NCBI GenBank assembly: GCA_028279185.1
Contig: JANQSS010000184.1
Coordinates: forward strand, 114,118 to 178,117
Direction of reading: 5' to 3'
From: Saprospiraceae bacterium
GTDB taxonomy: Bacteria > Bacteroidota > Bacteroidia > Chitinophagales > Saprospiraceae
Length of the DNA: 64,000 nucleotides
Part shown: piece after piece, positions 1 to 10,200 of the stretch
Layout: the number at the start of each line of letters is the position of its first letter
How positions within the stretch are numbered: the stretch's first letter is position 1
The notes under the pieces: model-generated
Databases searched by the model: none
Seen by the model: the letters and a program-made list of their open reading frames with translations, nothing else
Told to the model about the DNA's origin: nothing
Position numbers and translations under genes: made by a program

Positions 1-1484
1 GAACAACGCAAGATGGTTGGGTTGGCTACAGCGGAGCTGACATGTGGATCGAAGTGAATGAAGCCGGGGGCGACATCCATCTTGATGCGGAAGACGACCT
101 CGAGTTTCAAACCAATGATATCCGCAGAATGACGATTACTGAAACCGGACTTGTCGGTATTGGCTCATCTATTCCGAATGACTTACTCACCGTCGCAGGT
201 GGCGATCTGGGTATCGAAAGTAATCGAGATTTGAGTTTCTATTCTGGGACTGGTGCAGGGGCAACCTTGCAGTATCAGTTCCAAACCAGCGGTTCAGGCA
301 TCGAATTAGATTGTGCCGCAGGAAATTTCAGTGTGGGTCTTGATGCATCCGGAACTGGCGACATCTATTTCAATACTGAAGATGGTAACCGAAAAATGAC
401 GCTAACCGAAATCGGCCGACTCGGTTTGGGCACTAGCGCACCTCTCAGTGACATGCACATTCAAGATGCAGGTGAAGTTGCAGGATTAATAATCGAACGA
501 AGCGATCAAAACAACTACATGAACCTGCTTTCCGGTTCCACAGGTAATTCCTTTTATTTCGCGGAAGCCAAGCGATTTTCTATTGTTCCTTCAAGTAATA
601 TTACCTCTACAAGCCCTAACAACAATAATTCATTGTTTATGTATGGTCCGGATTGGTCTGTGGCAGCTCAACGAGGAAATACAGGCCTAGGTCGTGTTTC
701 TCCAGTTGAAAAATTAGATGTTAACGGTTGCGTACGCGCTAATTGTTATATAACTGTGTCAGACAGAAGATTAAAATCTGATATAAATGCATTTGAATAT
801 GGGCTGGAGGAAGTCAAAAAACTGGATCCGGTATCATATACATACAACGGACGCGGAGGTACAACTGATGGCGTTGAAAATATAGGCCTCATCGCACAAG
901 AATTACAGGCAGTAGCCCCAGAATTGGTAGAAGAATATACACATGTTCTTTATGAATTTGATGAAGATGGAACACAACGCTACGTTGGAGAAGAAACATA
1001 TTTACAAGTTCGCGATTCAGAAATTAAATTCATGTTGATGAATTCAATCAAGGAATTAGCTAAGGAAAACGAAGATTTGAAATCCGAAAACTTAGAAATT
1101 AATGAAAAACTTGATGCATTAACCGAAGCATTCGAAGAACTTAAAGCTGAATTGAAAGGAAGTGTTTCGACGAATAATTCAAAGAAATCTTCGCCTCAAA
1201 ATGTATCAATCGATATGGAGGAAGAAGCCACGTTGGCGCAAAATAGGCCAAATCCCTTCAATGAGAACACGGTTATTTCGTACTACATCCCTCAGGGAGA
1301 AACAGGAGCTCACATCAACTTTTTCAGTACGACGGGAAAACTGCTTAAGACTGTTCGAATCGAAGAAACTGGAAACGGCCAGCTTAATTTACATGCCAAT
1401 GGCATCTCGCCAGGAACATATATGTATCAACTGGTTACCGACGGCGGGATCGTTGGAAGCAAAACAATGATGCTTATGAAATAA
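1..1484 (+). CDS. Secreted S74 tail-fibre-type protein with T9SS signal (5' end outside window)
   Basis: The frame is open from base 3 at the left edge, so the ATG at 42 is internal and the signal peptide is missing. From residue 1 (counted at ATG 42) come beta-rich shaft modules ending in GIG/GLGT..P..D hooks. The Peptidase_S74 signature S-D-R-R-L-K follows at 240-245, with Ser240 and Lys245 matching the self-cleaving dyad of phage intramolecular chaperones, then GLIAQELQ and APELVEEY. A Glu/Lys coiled coil lies at about 326-372. A T9SS type A sorting domain starts at NRPNPF (about 398) and ends SKTMMLMK. The family is known to trimerise fibres; export to the cell surface by T9SS is inferred. 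It is a paralogue of the genes at 1881, 4698 and 11523. Confidence 0.88.
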   Translation, partial: TTQDGWVGYSGADMWIEVNEAGGDIHLDAEDDLEFQTNDIRRMTITETGLVGIGSSIPNDLLTVAGGDLGIESNRDLSFYSGTGAGATLQYQFQTSGSGIELDCAAGNFSVGLDASGTGDIYFNTEDGNRKMTLTEIGRLGLGTSAPLSDMHIQDAGEVAGLIIERSDQNNYMNLLSGSTGNSFYFAEAKRFSIVPSSNITSTSPNNNNSLFMYGPDWSVAAQRGNTGLGRVSPVEKLDVNGCVRANCYITVSDRRLKSDINAFEYGLEEVKKLDPVSYTYNGRGGTTDGVENIGLIAQELQAVAPELVEEYTHVLYEFDEDGTQRYVGEETYLQVRDSEIKFMLMNSIKELAKENEDLKSENLEINEKLDALTEAFEELKAELKGSVSTNNSKKSSPQNVSIDMEEEATLAQNRPNPFNENTVISYYIPQGETGAHINFFSTTGKLLKTVRIEETGNGQLNLHANGISPGTYMYQLVTDGGIVGSKTMMLMK

Positions 1485-1510
1485 GCGGAAAATTTTATCT
1501 ATTCACTTGA

Positions 1511-1554
1511 AATACCGAAGGCGCGGTACTATAGTACTGCGCCTTCGGTATTTT
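1511..1554 (+). terminator. Rho-independent terminator after first S74 gene
   Basis: A perfect 14-bp stem pairs 1511-1524 with 1539-1552. The loop itself contains a GTAC/GTAC pair, and the descending arm ends in TATTTT. It lies 27 bp after the stop codon and may work in both directions, because the 5' arm starts with AATA. Confidence 0.85.
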
Positions 1555-1813
1555 ATACCCGCCGAAGTTTTGTTAAATGACCCATGAATATTATCCGATC
1601 AATACACCTCAAAATTAAGTTCATCGTAAAAACAGCTGATCTGCAACAGCTTTGTCAACTGGACATAGAATGACGACAGCGAGATATCCGCTCAGCATAA
1701 ATTTCACACAACTTTGGATTTGAGCATATGCTTTCTAGATTGCCATTCGATTTCCAATTTCATCCGATTAAAGTTGACCGCATGATTTTCAAAAACTAAA
1801 GTCTGGTTGGTTG

Positions 1814-1880
1814 TTTACCAAGTCCGTCAGGTACACACTATACTCGTATAAGCCTATTTTTTAACAAATTTTTAACCGAA
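1814..1880 (+). promoter_or_regulatory. Conserved promoter/leader of S74 gene 2
   Basis: The 67 bp before the ATG at 1881 align without a gap to the 67 bp before the ATG at 4698. Both begin TTTACCA and share an ACTATACT-like core. They also share a 20-bp identical block that starts TAAGCC and ends in AACAAA. The position and the TATAC core suggest a promoter plus 5' leader. A perfect TAnnTTTG box is not present. The rest of the 1485-1813 gap shows only the terminator at 1511. Confidence 0.55.
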
Positions 1881-4022
1881 ATGAAAACGATTACAAAACT
1901 TTTATTTGCGTTATGCTGTCTTGCACTGGCCTTTACAGCTAACGCCCAATGGTGGAACGCGGGAAATAATCCGTATGACGGTTCTGGAGGCCAACCGGCT
2001 ATAGAATACAATTTACCTTTTTTGAGTATTGAGGATACCGGTACGAATAGTAATGCCGGAATAGTTTTGCGAAAAAGCAGCGGCACCTCTACTACCGGAT
2101 GGATTTACAGTGACGCGAGCGATAGATTAAGATTCTCAGCGAGCAGTGCAGGTGCTACTCCACATTTGACAATTCTGCAGTCCGGATTAGTCGGGATGAA
2201 TGAACTTGACCCTTTGGACCAACTTCATATTACGGGATCAGGTTCATCAGCTGACATTCGATTGGAAGCCTCGGGGTCAAAATATGTGCGTTTTTATGAA
2301 GGAGCGACACAAAAAGGTCAAATAGGGCATAGTGGAACGAATATGGTCATCCAAAATGACGAAACCGGAGGAATTATAGAAATAGATGGTCAAGAAGGGG
2401 TAGATCTTCGCGTAAACAACGATATCGCACTGGATGTTGATAACGCAGGCCTTGTTACCATAGATAAGGCAAGTGAAGCATTAAGACTTTCTGGCTCCAG
2501 TTCTTGGTTGTCATTCTATAATGGAGGAACCTACAATGGCTATTTATGGCACACTAACACCAATATGTCTCTGATGAACAGGTCAGCAGGCTCGCTTTTC
2601 CTGGGTACGAATAATTTAACTCGAGGAACTTTCACATCCGCTGGCGATTTTGGAATTGGAACAACTACTCCGGAAAGCAAAATGCACCTCTACGACGGAA
2701 ACGGTGCCTTTACCGGCACATACAACTCGATTTTTGATCAAATAATTGAAGACGACGGATGGGCATACACTTGTTACAACGGATCAGATTTCAGCGGATT
2801 ATGGATGGCCGATGATGGAGATGACACTTATGCTGGTCTCATTTACAATGTAGGTGCGAGCGACCTCAATCTTTACAATGGCTCGAGTGTAGCTATGACT
2901 ATTGAGGATGACGGCGGCGTTGGCATCGGCACGTCCAGTCCGCTTTCAGATCTTCACATCTGGGATAGTGGTAACGTAGCTGGTATTATTTGCGAACGTT
3001 CTGATGCAAGTAACTATGTGAACTTGTTGTCCGGAACAACAGGTAATTCTTTCTACTTCGCGCGAGCGAAACGATTCTCAATCGTTCCATCTAGTAGTAT
3101 CACATCTACAACTCCTAATGTACCAAATTCATGGTTTGTCTATGGTCCTGATTGGGGAACAGCAGCGAATGCAGGTAATACAGGACTCGGTACGGATGCT
3201 CCAACTGAAAAATTGCATGTAAATGGCAACCTGCGCGTCAATGCAACGATCATCACATCAGATCGCCGATTGAAGTCTGACATTGCTGATTTTGCATATG
3301 GCTTGGAAGAGGTTAAAAAATTGCAACCTGTATCCTTTACTTATAATGGTAGAGGTGGTACTACAGAAGGTTCACAGCATATCGGTTTGATCGCTCAGGA
3401 ATTACAGGCAGTTGCTCCCGAATTAGTTGAAGAATATGAGCATGTTCTGTACGAGTATGATGAGGAAGGCACCCAAACTGCAGTAGGTTCAGAAACATAT
3501 CTTCAAATTCGGGATACGGAAGTGAAATACATGTTAATGAATTCTATCAAAGAAATGGCCAAAGAAAATGAAAAGTTGATTGAAGACAACGAAGAATTAC
3601 ACGCTGAAATCAATACGCTTAAGGATGAAAACGAGGCGATGCGCGTGCAATTAGAAAAATTGACTAAAAGCATCGAAGCTATTAACGCAAAACTTAACGG
3701 AAGCAATTCCACTGACCAGGTGAAAAGCACAGAGCAAAACGTATCCCTTGAGTCAAAAAGCGTTGCTGCTTTGGATCAAAATCGACCCAATCCTTTTCAT
3801 GAAAAAACGACCATATCCTATTTCATCCCGGAAGGTGAAACTGGTGCGCACATAAATATATTCACATCAGCTGGAAAGTTGCTCAAAACCGTCAAAATTA
3901 ACGAATCAGGCAATGGACAACTTAACCTACAGGCCAATGGCATTACCCCCGGTACGTACATGTACCAATTGGTCACGGATGCTGGAGTTGTTGGAAGCAA
4001 AACAATGATTCTCATGAAATAA
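1881..4022 (+). CDS. Secreted S74 tail-fibre-type protein with T9SS signal
   Basis: This is a 713-residue protein. A Sec signal peptide begins MKTITKLLF and is probably cleaved after ANA at about residue 22. Long beta-rich shaft modules follow, with hooks such as GIGTTTPESKMHL and GIGTSSPLSDLHI. The S74 signature S-D-R-R-L-K is at 460-465, followed by GLIAQELQ. A long coiled coil spans about 550-613, and a T9SS type A domain starts at NRPNPF (about 632). The conserved region before the S74 core (NYVNLLSG..GNSFYFARAKRFSIVPSS) is shared by all four paralogues. The ATG fits the signal peptide and the conserved leader. The likely role is a trimeric surface fibre; its ligand is unknown. Confidence 0.9.
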   Translation: MKTITKLLFALCCLALAFTANAQWWNAGNNPYDGSGGQPAIEYNLPFLSIEDTGTNSNAGIVLRKSSGTSTTGWIYSDASDRLRFSASSAGATPHLTILQSGLVGMNELDPLDQLHITGSGSSADIRLEASGSKYVRFYEGATQKGQIGHSGTNMVIQNDETGGIIEIDGQEGVDLRVNNDIALDVDNAGLVTIDKASEALRLSGSSSWLSFYNGGTYNGYLWHTNTNMSLMNRSAGSLFLGTNNLTRGTFTSAGDFGIGTTTPESKMHLYDGNGAFTGTYNSIFDQIIEDDGWAYTCYNGSDFSGLWMADDGDDTYAGLIYNVGASDLNLYNGSSVAMTIEDDGGVGIGTSSPLSDLHIWDSGNVAGIICERSDASNYVNLLSGTTGNSFYFARAKRFSIVPSSSITSTTPNVPNSWFVYGPDWGTAANAGNTGLGTDAPTEKLHVNGNLRVNATIITSDRRLKSDIADFAYGLEEVKKLQPVSFTYNGRGGTTEGSQHIGLIAQELQAVAPELVEEYEHVLYEYDEEGTQTAVGSETYLQIRDTEVKYMLMNSIKEMAKENEKLIEDNEELHAEINTLKDENEAMRVQLEKLTKSIEAINAKLNGSNSTDQVKSTEQNVSLESKSVAALDQNRPNPFHEKTTISYFIPEGETGAHINIFTSAGKLLKTVKINESGNGQLNLQANGITPGTYMYQLVTDAGVVGSKTMILMK

Positions 4023-4042
4023 TTAACTCATCAAATTACTTT

Positions 4043-4079
4043 AAAAAAGGCGTGACACCTTTATGTCACGCCTTTTTTT
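4043..4079 (+). terminator. Rho-independent terminator after S74 gene 2
   Basis: The GGCGTGACA stem at 4049-4057 pairs with TGTCACGCC at 4064-4072. It is flanked by an A6 run upstream and a T7 run downstream, which is the bidirectional form. It begins 21 bp after the stop codon. The remaining gap to 4697 (about 600 bp) is strongly AT-rich and has no supportable gene; only the conserved leader at 4631 is recognisable in it. Confidence 0.9.
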
Positions 4080-4630
4080 GTCAGTATTTTATAAAATAAT
4101 TGCGCATATTTCTTTCCATTAACGAGCCATTTTTTTACATAATTCTATTCATATTACTACATTCAAAAAAAAAACTAAACCGCCTTCCAAATATTCCAAT
4201 TAGTGCATGATTTAATTTCATTTACATTAAGGAAAATTTAAGATCAAACACATGTAGATGATATTTTAATTTTGTTTTTCATTATACTATTGCAATTTTT
4301 CAAAATTTACAAAGAAAATCAGAAAGTAGTTATCTGAATTTCCATAGTAAAGTTAGCTCAACAGTGTATACACATTTTCATAGCAACTTTATTAAATCAA
4401 CCCCTTGCATTCCGAACCCAAGATTCTGTCCAACTTAACTTTTAACAAACAACCGCGCTAAACAATTAATCAAAACCAAATCTGGAGAATTATGACCAAT
4501 AAAACGGGCATTTAAATTTCGTTACGTGAGACTGTATTTCATAAAAAGGTTAGCACATCATCGGCCATTATCGTTCCTCAGGAGTTCCACCAGACAACTT
4601 TATAGGTTAAAAAAAATAGTTGTGAAAGTG

Positions 4631-4697
4631 TTTACCATCGATCCATTTCCCATACTATACTTCTGTAAGCCTATTTTTTAACAAACTTATAACTAAG
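4631..4697 (+). promoter_or_regulatory. Conserved promoter/leader of S74 gene 3
   Basis: This 67-bp block matches 1814-1880 position by position, starting TTTACCA and sharing the 20-bp block that begins TAAGCC and ends AACAAA. Both run directly into ATGAAAACGATTACAAAA. The duplication therefore included the control region, and the two genes are probably expressed together. Confidence 0.55.
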
Positions 4698-6749
4698 ATG
4701 AAAACGATTACAAAATTACTTTTTGTGTTCTCAGCATTTGCCCTATCCTTTAGCATGAGTGCACAATGGGCCTCTCCAGGCTCATTTGCTCATAACGGGA
4801 ATGCCGAGCTTGAAGCACTAACAGCTCATTTGGCATTTGACGCCAATGGTACCATCACCGCTACTTCTTATGGAGGTCTTCGCTTTCGCGAAAACGGAAG
4901 TACACAAGCACTTCTTTGGAGAAATTGCCAAAACAATCGACTTTACTACGGTGGCACAGGTACGGTGCCCGGAACAGATGATGTTTGGAGCGTATCAGAC
5001 GTGTCACTCAACAATACCACAACGACTTCCGGAATTATGACCGTTGGAGATTCGGATGGATTGCGTTTGTCTTTCGACAACAACGAAGTTCAATGTCATA
5101 ATGGCACGACCACCAGCACTTTATTTTTAAATTTCTGGGGAAGTGAAACGGCTATATGCACAGGTAATAATACCGGTGATCTGCGCGTAGGTAGTGGAAC
5201 CGATCTATTTGTTGATAATTCAGCTGGTCGCACGGGCCTGGGAACCGCTGCTCCTGGCGCTAAATTACATGTAAATGTTACGGGGTCTGACGGAATCTTT
5301 ATCGATGGAAACGATACAGGAGACGCACGCCTGAGAATAGAGAATGGAGGAGGAAATCATTGGATTTTCGATGATGATAGTGATGGTCATGATCTTAAGT
5401 TCCAGAGTGCTAATGATTTAGCATTTTTAACAAGCGGCAGTACGGATACAAAAGTTAGTATCACTACGGGTGGAAACTTACAAGTTCATAATGACGATGA
5501 TATAAGCTTTTTAGACGGATCGGACGTTTTACGATATCAAATTCAAACCTTCACGAATGGAATTGAGATTGATTGCGCCAGTGGAGATTATAGCGTTGGA
5601 TTAGACGCTTCAGGTACGGGCGACATCTACTTTAACACGCAAGATGGATTTGAAAAAATGCGTTTGACTGACATTGGAAGACTTGGAATAGGAACAGCGT
5701 CACCACTTAGTGATATGCACATTTCAGATGCAGGGGAAGTCGCGGGAATCATCGTAGAGCGTACCGATGCAAGTAATTATGTGAACTTGTTGTCCGGAAC
5801 AACAGGTAATTCATTCTACTTTGCCCGTGCAAGACGATTCTCAATCGTTCCATCTAGCAGTATCACATCTACATCGCCTAATGTTCCTAATTCGTGGTTC
5901 GTATACGGTCCTGATTGGGGAACACCTGCCAATGCCGGAAATACGGGACTTGGTACGGATGCGCCTACTGAAAAATTACATGTGAATGGAAACTTGCGCG
6001 TCAATGCGACTATCATTACATCTGACCGAAGGTTAAAATCTGACATAGCTGATTTTGGTTATGGCCTGGAAGAAGTTAAAAAATTACAGCCTGTATCATT
6101 TACCTATAACGGAAGAGGTGGTACTACTGAAGGTTCTCAGCACATCGGCTTAATCGCTCAGGAATTGCAGGCAGTAGCTCCCGAATTAGTAGAAGAATAT
6201 GAGCACATTCTCTATGAGTACGACGAAGAAGGAACGCAAACAGAAGTTGGTTCTGAAACATATCTTCAAATTCGCGATACAGAAGTCAAATACATGCTCA
6301 TGAATTCTATCAAAGAATTGGCAAAGGAAAACGATGCTAAGGATGAGCGAATAGAAGAATTAGAATCAGAATTGGACGCGATGAAAGAAGCCATTGCTGC
6401 TATTCAGACGCAGTTAGCAAGTCAGCCCACGCAGTCTGATCAAAGCAAATTGGCTCAGCAAGATGTTACACTTCAAGGTGCGGAAAAAGTGGCAACGCTT
6501 GAGCAAAATCAGCCAAATCCTTTTAATGAAAATACAGTGATTAAGTACTTCCTTCCTGAAGGATCAACGGGATCACAAATGCATATTTTCTCCACGGATG
6601 GAAAACTTTTGAAGACCGTGAAAATAGATGAAACAGGAGCTGGTCAAATCAACTTGCGTGCAAATACACTACCGGCCGGAAATTACATGTACCAATTGGT
6701 GACTGACTCCGGTGTTGTTGCTAGTAAAACAATGGTATTAGCAAAATAA
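4698..6749 (+). CDS. Secreted S74 tail-fibre-type protein with T9SS signal
   Basis: This is a 683-residue paralogue of the 1881 gene, with a nearly identical signal peptide start (MKTITKLLF) and likely cleavage after MSA. Its shaft differs from gene 2 but carries the module SVGLDASGTGDIYFNT, which is also found in the first gene. The S74 signature S-D-R-R-L-K is at 442-447. A coiled coil spans about 535-577, and a T9SS type A domain starts at NQPNPF (about 603). Around 5766-5860 the DNA is almost identical to 3003-3100 of gene 2, pointing to recent duplication or gene conversion. An exported surface fibre is inferred. Confidence 0.9.
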   Translation: MKTITKLLFVFSAFALSFSMSAQWASPGSFAHNGNAELEALTAHLAFDANGTITATSYGGLRFRENGSTQALLWRNCQNNRLYYGGTGTVPGTDDVWSVSDVSLNNTTTTSGIMTVGDSDGLRLSFDNNEVQCHNGTTTSTLFLNFWGSETAICTGNNTGDLRVGSGTDLFVDNSAGRTGLGTAAPGAKLHVNVTGSDGIFIDGNDTGDARLRIENGGGNHWIFDDDSDGHDLKFQSANDLAFLTSGSTDTKVSITTGGNLQVHNDDDISFLDGSDVLRYQIQTFTNGIEIDCASGDYSVGLDASGTGDIYFNTQDGFEKMRLTDIGRLGIGTASPLSDMHISDAGEVAGIIVERTDASNYVNLLSGTTGNSFYFARARRFSIVPSSSITSTSPNVPNSWFVYGPDWGTPANAGNTGLGTDAPTEKLHVNGNLRVNATIITSDRRLKSDIADFGYGLEEVKKLQPVSFTYNGRGGTTEGSQHIGLIAQELQAVAPELVEEYEHILYEYDEEGTQTEVGSETYLQIRDTEVKYMLMNSIKELAKENDAKDERIEELESELDAMKEAIAAIQTQLASQPTQSDQSKLAQQDVTLQGAEKVATLEQNQPNPFNENTVIKYFLPEGSTGSQMHIFSTDGKLLKTVKIDETGAGQINLRANTLPAGNYMYQLVTDSGVVASKTMVLAK

Positions 6750-6795
6750 TCCTATGAAAAAAGACGGTGTTTAAAACATCGGAACTTAAAGAAAG

Positions 6796-6826
6796 GCCTG
6801 CTTTCAATTGAAAGCGGGCTTTTTTT
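6796..6826 (+). terminator. Rho-independent terminator after S74 gene 3
   Basis: The 10-bp stem GCCTGCTTTC (6796-6805) pairs with GAAAGCGGGC (6810-6819), with one G-U pair, an AATT loop and a T7 tail. The rest of the gap to 7210 is AT-rich, and no gene or clear -7 box was found in it. Confidence 0.9.
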
Positions 6827-7210
6827 GTAGTGGTAGTTATTCGTACTTGAGCCCTTGCTAGAAAGCATTTATCATTCGTTTTTAGGATATTATAAATTAA
6901 TTCTTTTTTTAATTCAAAACTTACTTTTGCCAGTTTCGATTTGATTTCTTGCATATTGTGGCCGTATAGAATGACCGTAGACCATTATTTGTATATGGAA
7001 TTATTTAATATTAAAATGAGTGTTCCTGGAGCTTAGAACATCGTTCACAACAAATATTTGTCTGTAAAATTCACATCTGTAATATAAAATTGTGAACATA
7101 TTGTTAAATAATACATAATCTTTTTTACATTAGCTCTTCCCTAGAATGAACCTGCAGAGCTACTATGTAAGGCCTTTCTATTTTCTAACCAGTTAATACA
7201 ATACTAGCCT

Positions 7211-10200
7211 ATGAAAAAATTTCTATTATTAATGGCATTTCTGTGTTATTCGGCGATCACTTGGGCACAAGTACCTCCTTGCGCTACGTTGATTCGACCG
7301 GCAGACGCATCGACTGACAACAGTTGTGTGCCGATCTTCACATTTGTGTTGGATACGCCGATCACAGAAAATTATCACGTCATATTGAATGAGCCAGGCA
7401 TGATGCCTGATACGCTGCTCAACGCAGAAGTGGCCGATTCGGACACAAACAGTTGGGCGTTTTTCAATTTAGACACCAATACATTGTACGAATGGCGAGT
7501 TGTTCCTTTCAATGCAACGGGACCTGCTGCTGGATGTGCGGTTTGGACATTCAGAACTCAAGCAGCTCCGACATTGGATCCTGTGACCTGTTCAGCCGGT
7601 CAGCAAGGTATATTCTTTGAGGAGGAATTTTCAGGAACTGCGCCTGCAGGTTGGACAGGAGACATTTCGTCTACTACAAATGAAATGTGGGACGTAGTTC
7701 AAACCGGTGGTACCACTTCTACCAATACCGGACCTTCCGCGGCCTTCTCGGGCACGCATTATGCCTATTTCGAATCGAGCACAAATGCTGGGCACAACGA
7801 CACATCTGCTTTGATTACACCAGCAATTGACCTATCCGCCTCGACGGATGATGTAGAATTGGAATTTTATTATCATTCTTTCATTTTTTCATTCCGCGTT
7901 CCGGATTCTGATGTTGGCTCATTAACTATTGAGGCGACATCTGATACAACCGGAGGTGGCACATGGACATTGCTCGATAAACTGACAGAATCTTATACAT
8001 CAAATATCAATCAACCCTGGCGACCAGTGCAACTTAATTTAGGTTCCGGCTTCAATGGTGGTGATGTTTACATCCGATTTACTGCAGCAAAAGCGCATCC
8101 GGACGACTTCAACGTTGACATGGCCATCGATCGTGTTCGCGTCAAAACGTGTCAGGCATGTCCCGACCCTTCCGATGGGATGGCATTTAATGAGACTGCC
8201 GTTGGTGCAGATCTAACATGGACGGACAATGCCATGGCCGGTTTGTGGGATTTAGAAATAGACACAGCCGGATTTACGCCAACCGGAACACCAACTGTTT
8301 CGCTGACATCTGATAATCCATATACATGGACAGGTGGCATGGCTGAAACAGATTACGAATTTTATGTTCGTTCACAATGCGATGAAGGCGCCACGCAGTC
8401 GGATTGGGCCGGTCCATTTCCGTTTACGACGTTATGCGCAACTCAAATTGCGGATTACTGCCAGGATTTCGAAACATTCCCCTTAGGACAAATGAACGGG
8501 AATCTAATCGAATGCTGGATCAATACGAATACGGTAAATCCGGAATGGGTTGCTAATACCGGTGGAACGGTATCTGGCGGAACAGGGCCTACCGGCGCCA
8601 ATACTGGCAGTAATTATATATACTTGGAAACATCAAGTCCTGCTGCGGCTGACGAGTCAGATACATTGACAGGACCTAGTGTCGATATTTCTGGCCTCAC
8701 AACGCCACAATTATCCTACTTCTACCACATGCATGGTGAGGGAATGGGAAATCTGAGATGCGAAATATCTGATAACGGCGGAGCCTGGACGCTCCTGAAT
8801 CAGATTAATGGCGAGCAGCAAGCCGTGCAGGCAGATCCTTGGCTTCAACACACAGAAGATCTTTCCGCATATACCGGTCCGGTACAAGTCCGATTTATAG
8901 GAATCACGGGCCCAGATACTGTTGGGTTTGTATTCGAAGGTGATATAGGATTAGATGACATATGCATTCAGGAGACTCCATTATGTCCTGACCCTTCAGC
9001 ACTCACGGCAATTAATGTAATGGCTACTTCAGTTACACTTGATTGGACCCCGGGTGGAACAGAAATGGAGTGGATAGTTTCGTACGGACCACTCGGAACG
9101 GGTGCAGGAATGGGAACTGTGATGTCAGAGGCGCAAGATTCATCGGATGTTATGGGATTGATGGCTGGTACAAATTATACAGCTTACGTACGCGCGTTCT
9201 GCGATCCGGATAGCAGTGATTGGGTTGGCCCACTTAATTTTTCAACACTATTTCCAAACGACACGTGTTCAGAAGCGATCTCGATCACGTGCGATAGTAC
9301 TGTGCTATTCAACAATTTGAATTCTCGATCTTTCACAGGACCTACTTGTATAACATCAACAGGAGAATTTGGTCTTTGGTATAAGTTGACAGGAGACGGA
9401 TCAGAAGTCACAATCAGCACGGACAATCCAGGCACAGATCATGATACAAAATTGCTGGTTTACACTGAGGGGTGTGATTCACTAGAGTGTGTGACCGGTG
9501 ACGATGATGGTGGTACCGGAACAACGTCGCAGTTGTCCTTTATAAGTGAGGTTGGTCGTGAGTATTTGATTTACGCTTGTGGATTTGATGACAATCAAGG
9601 GAGCATAGAGATGAGTATAACCTGTACCACTTGTTTTGCACCAGACTATTCATTAAGTGTTGACTATTCAAGTTGCCCATCAAATGATATCTTAGTCGAT
9701 ATTACAACGCTCGGTAGTGCGACAACATGGGATATTACAAACAGTTTAAATGCAAGTAATGTGTCCGGAGCAGGCATAGGGGAACATACCCTAACTGGTT
9801 TTGGACTTAACGATACTGTGACGGTATACTTGACCGATTCCGGTGACCCCACATGTGTTGATTCGATGACCATCATTACAGCATCGGCTTGTCCTCCTGC
9901 AAACGATGAGTGCACTGGCGCAGTCACCTTAATGTGCGGTGATTCACTTAGTGGTCAGACGACATTGAATGCAACAGGTGGTTCGAGCACCAGTTGTCTC
10001 GGAACCCAAGGTAACAATGTCTGGTATACCATAGCAGGAAATGATCAGGAAATAACCGTATCTGTTATGACAGACGGTGTGTTAGAAGCTCAAATCGATA
10101 TATATGAATCGGCAGATGGAACATGTGATTCTATTACATGTCTAACCGGAGCAGGATCAGGAGAAAACCCCGTATCTGCTACATTCTTATCTGTAACTGG

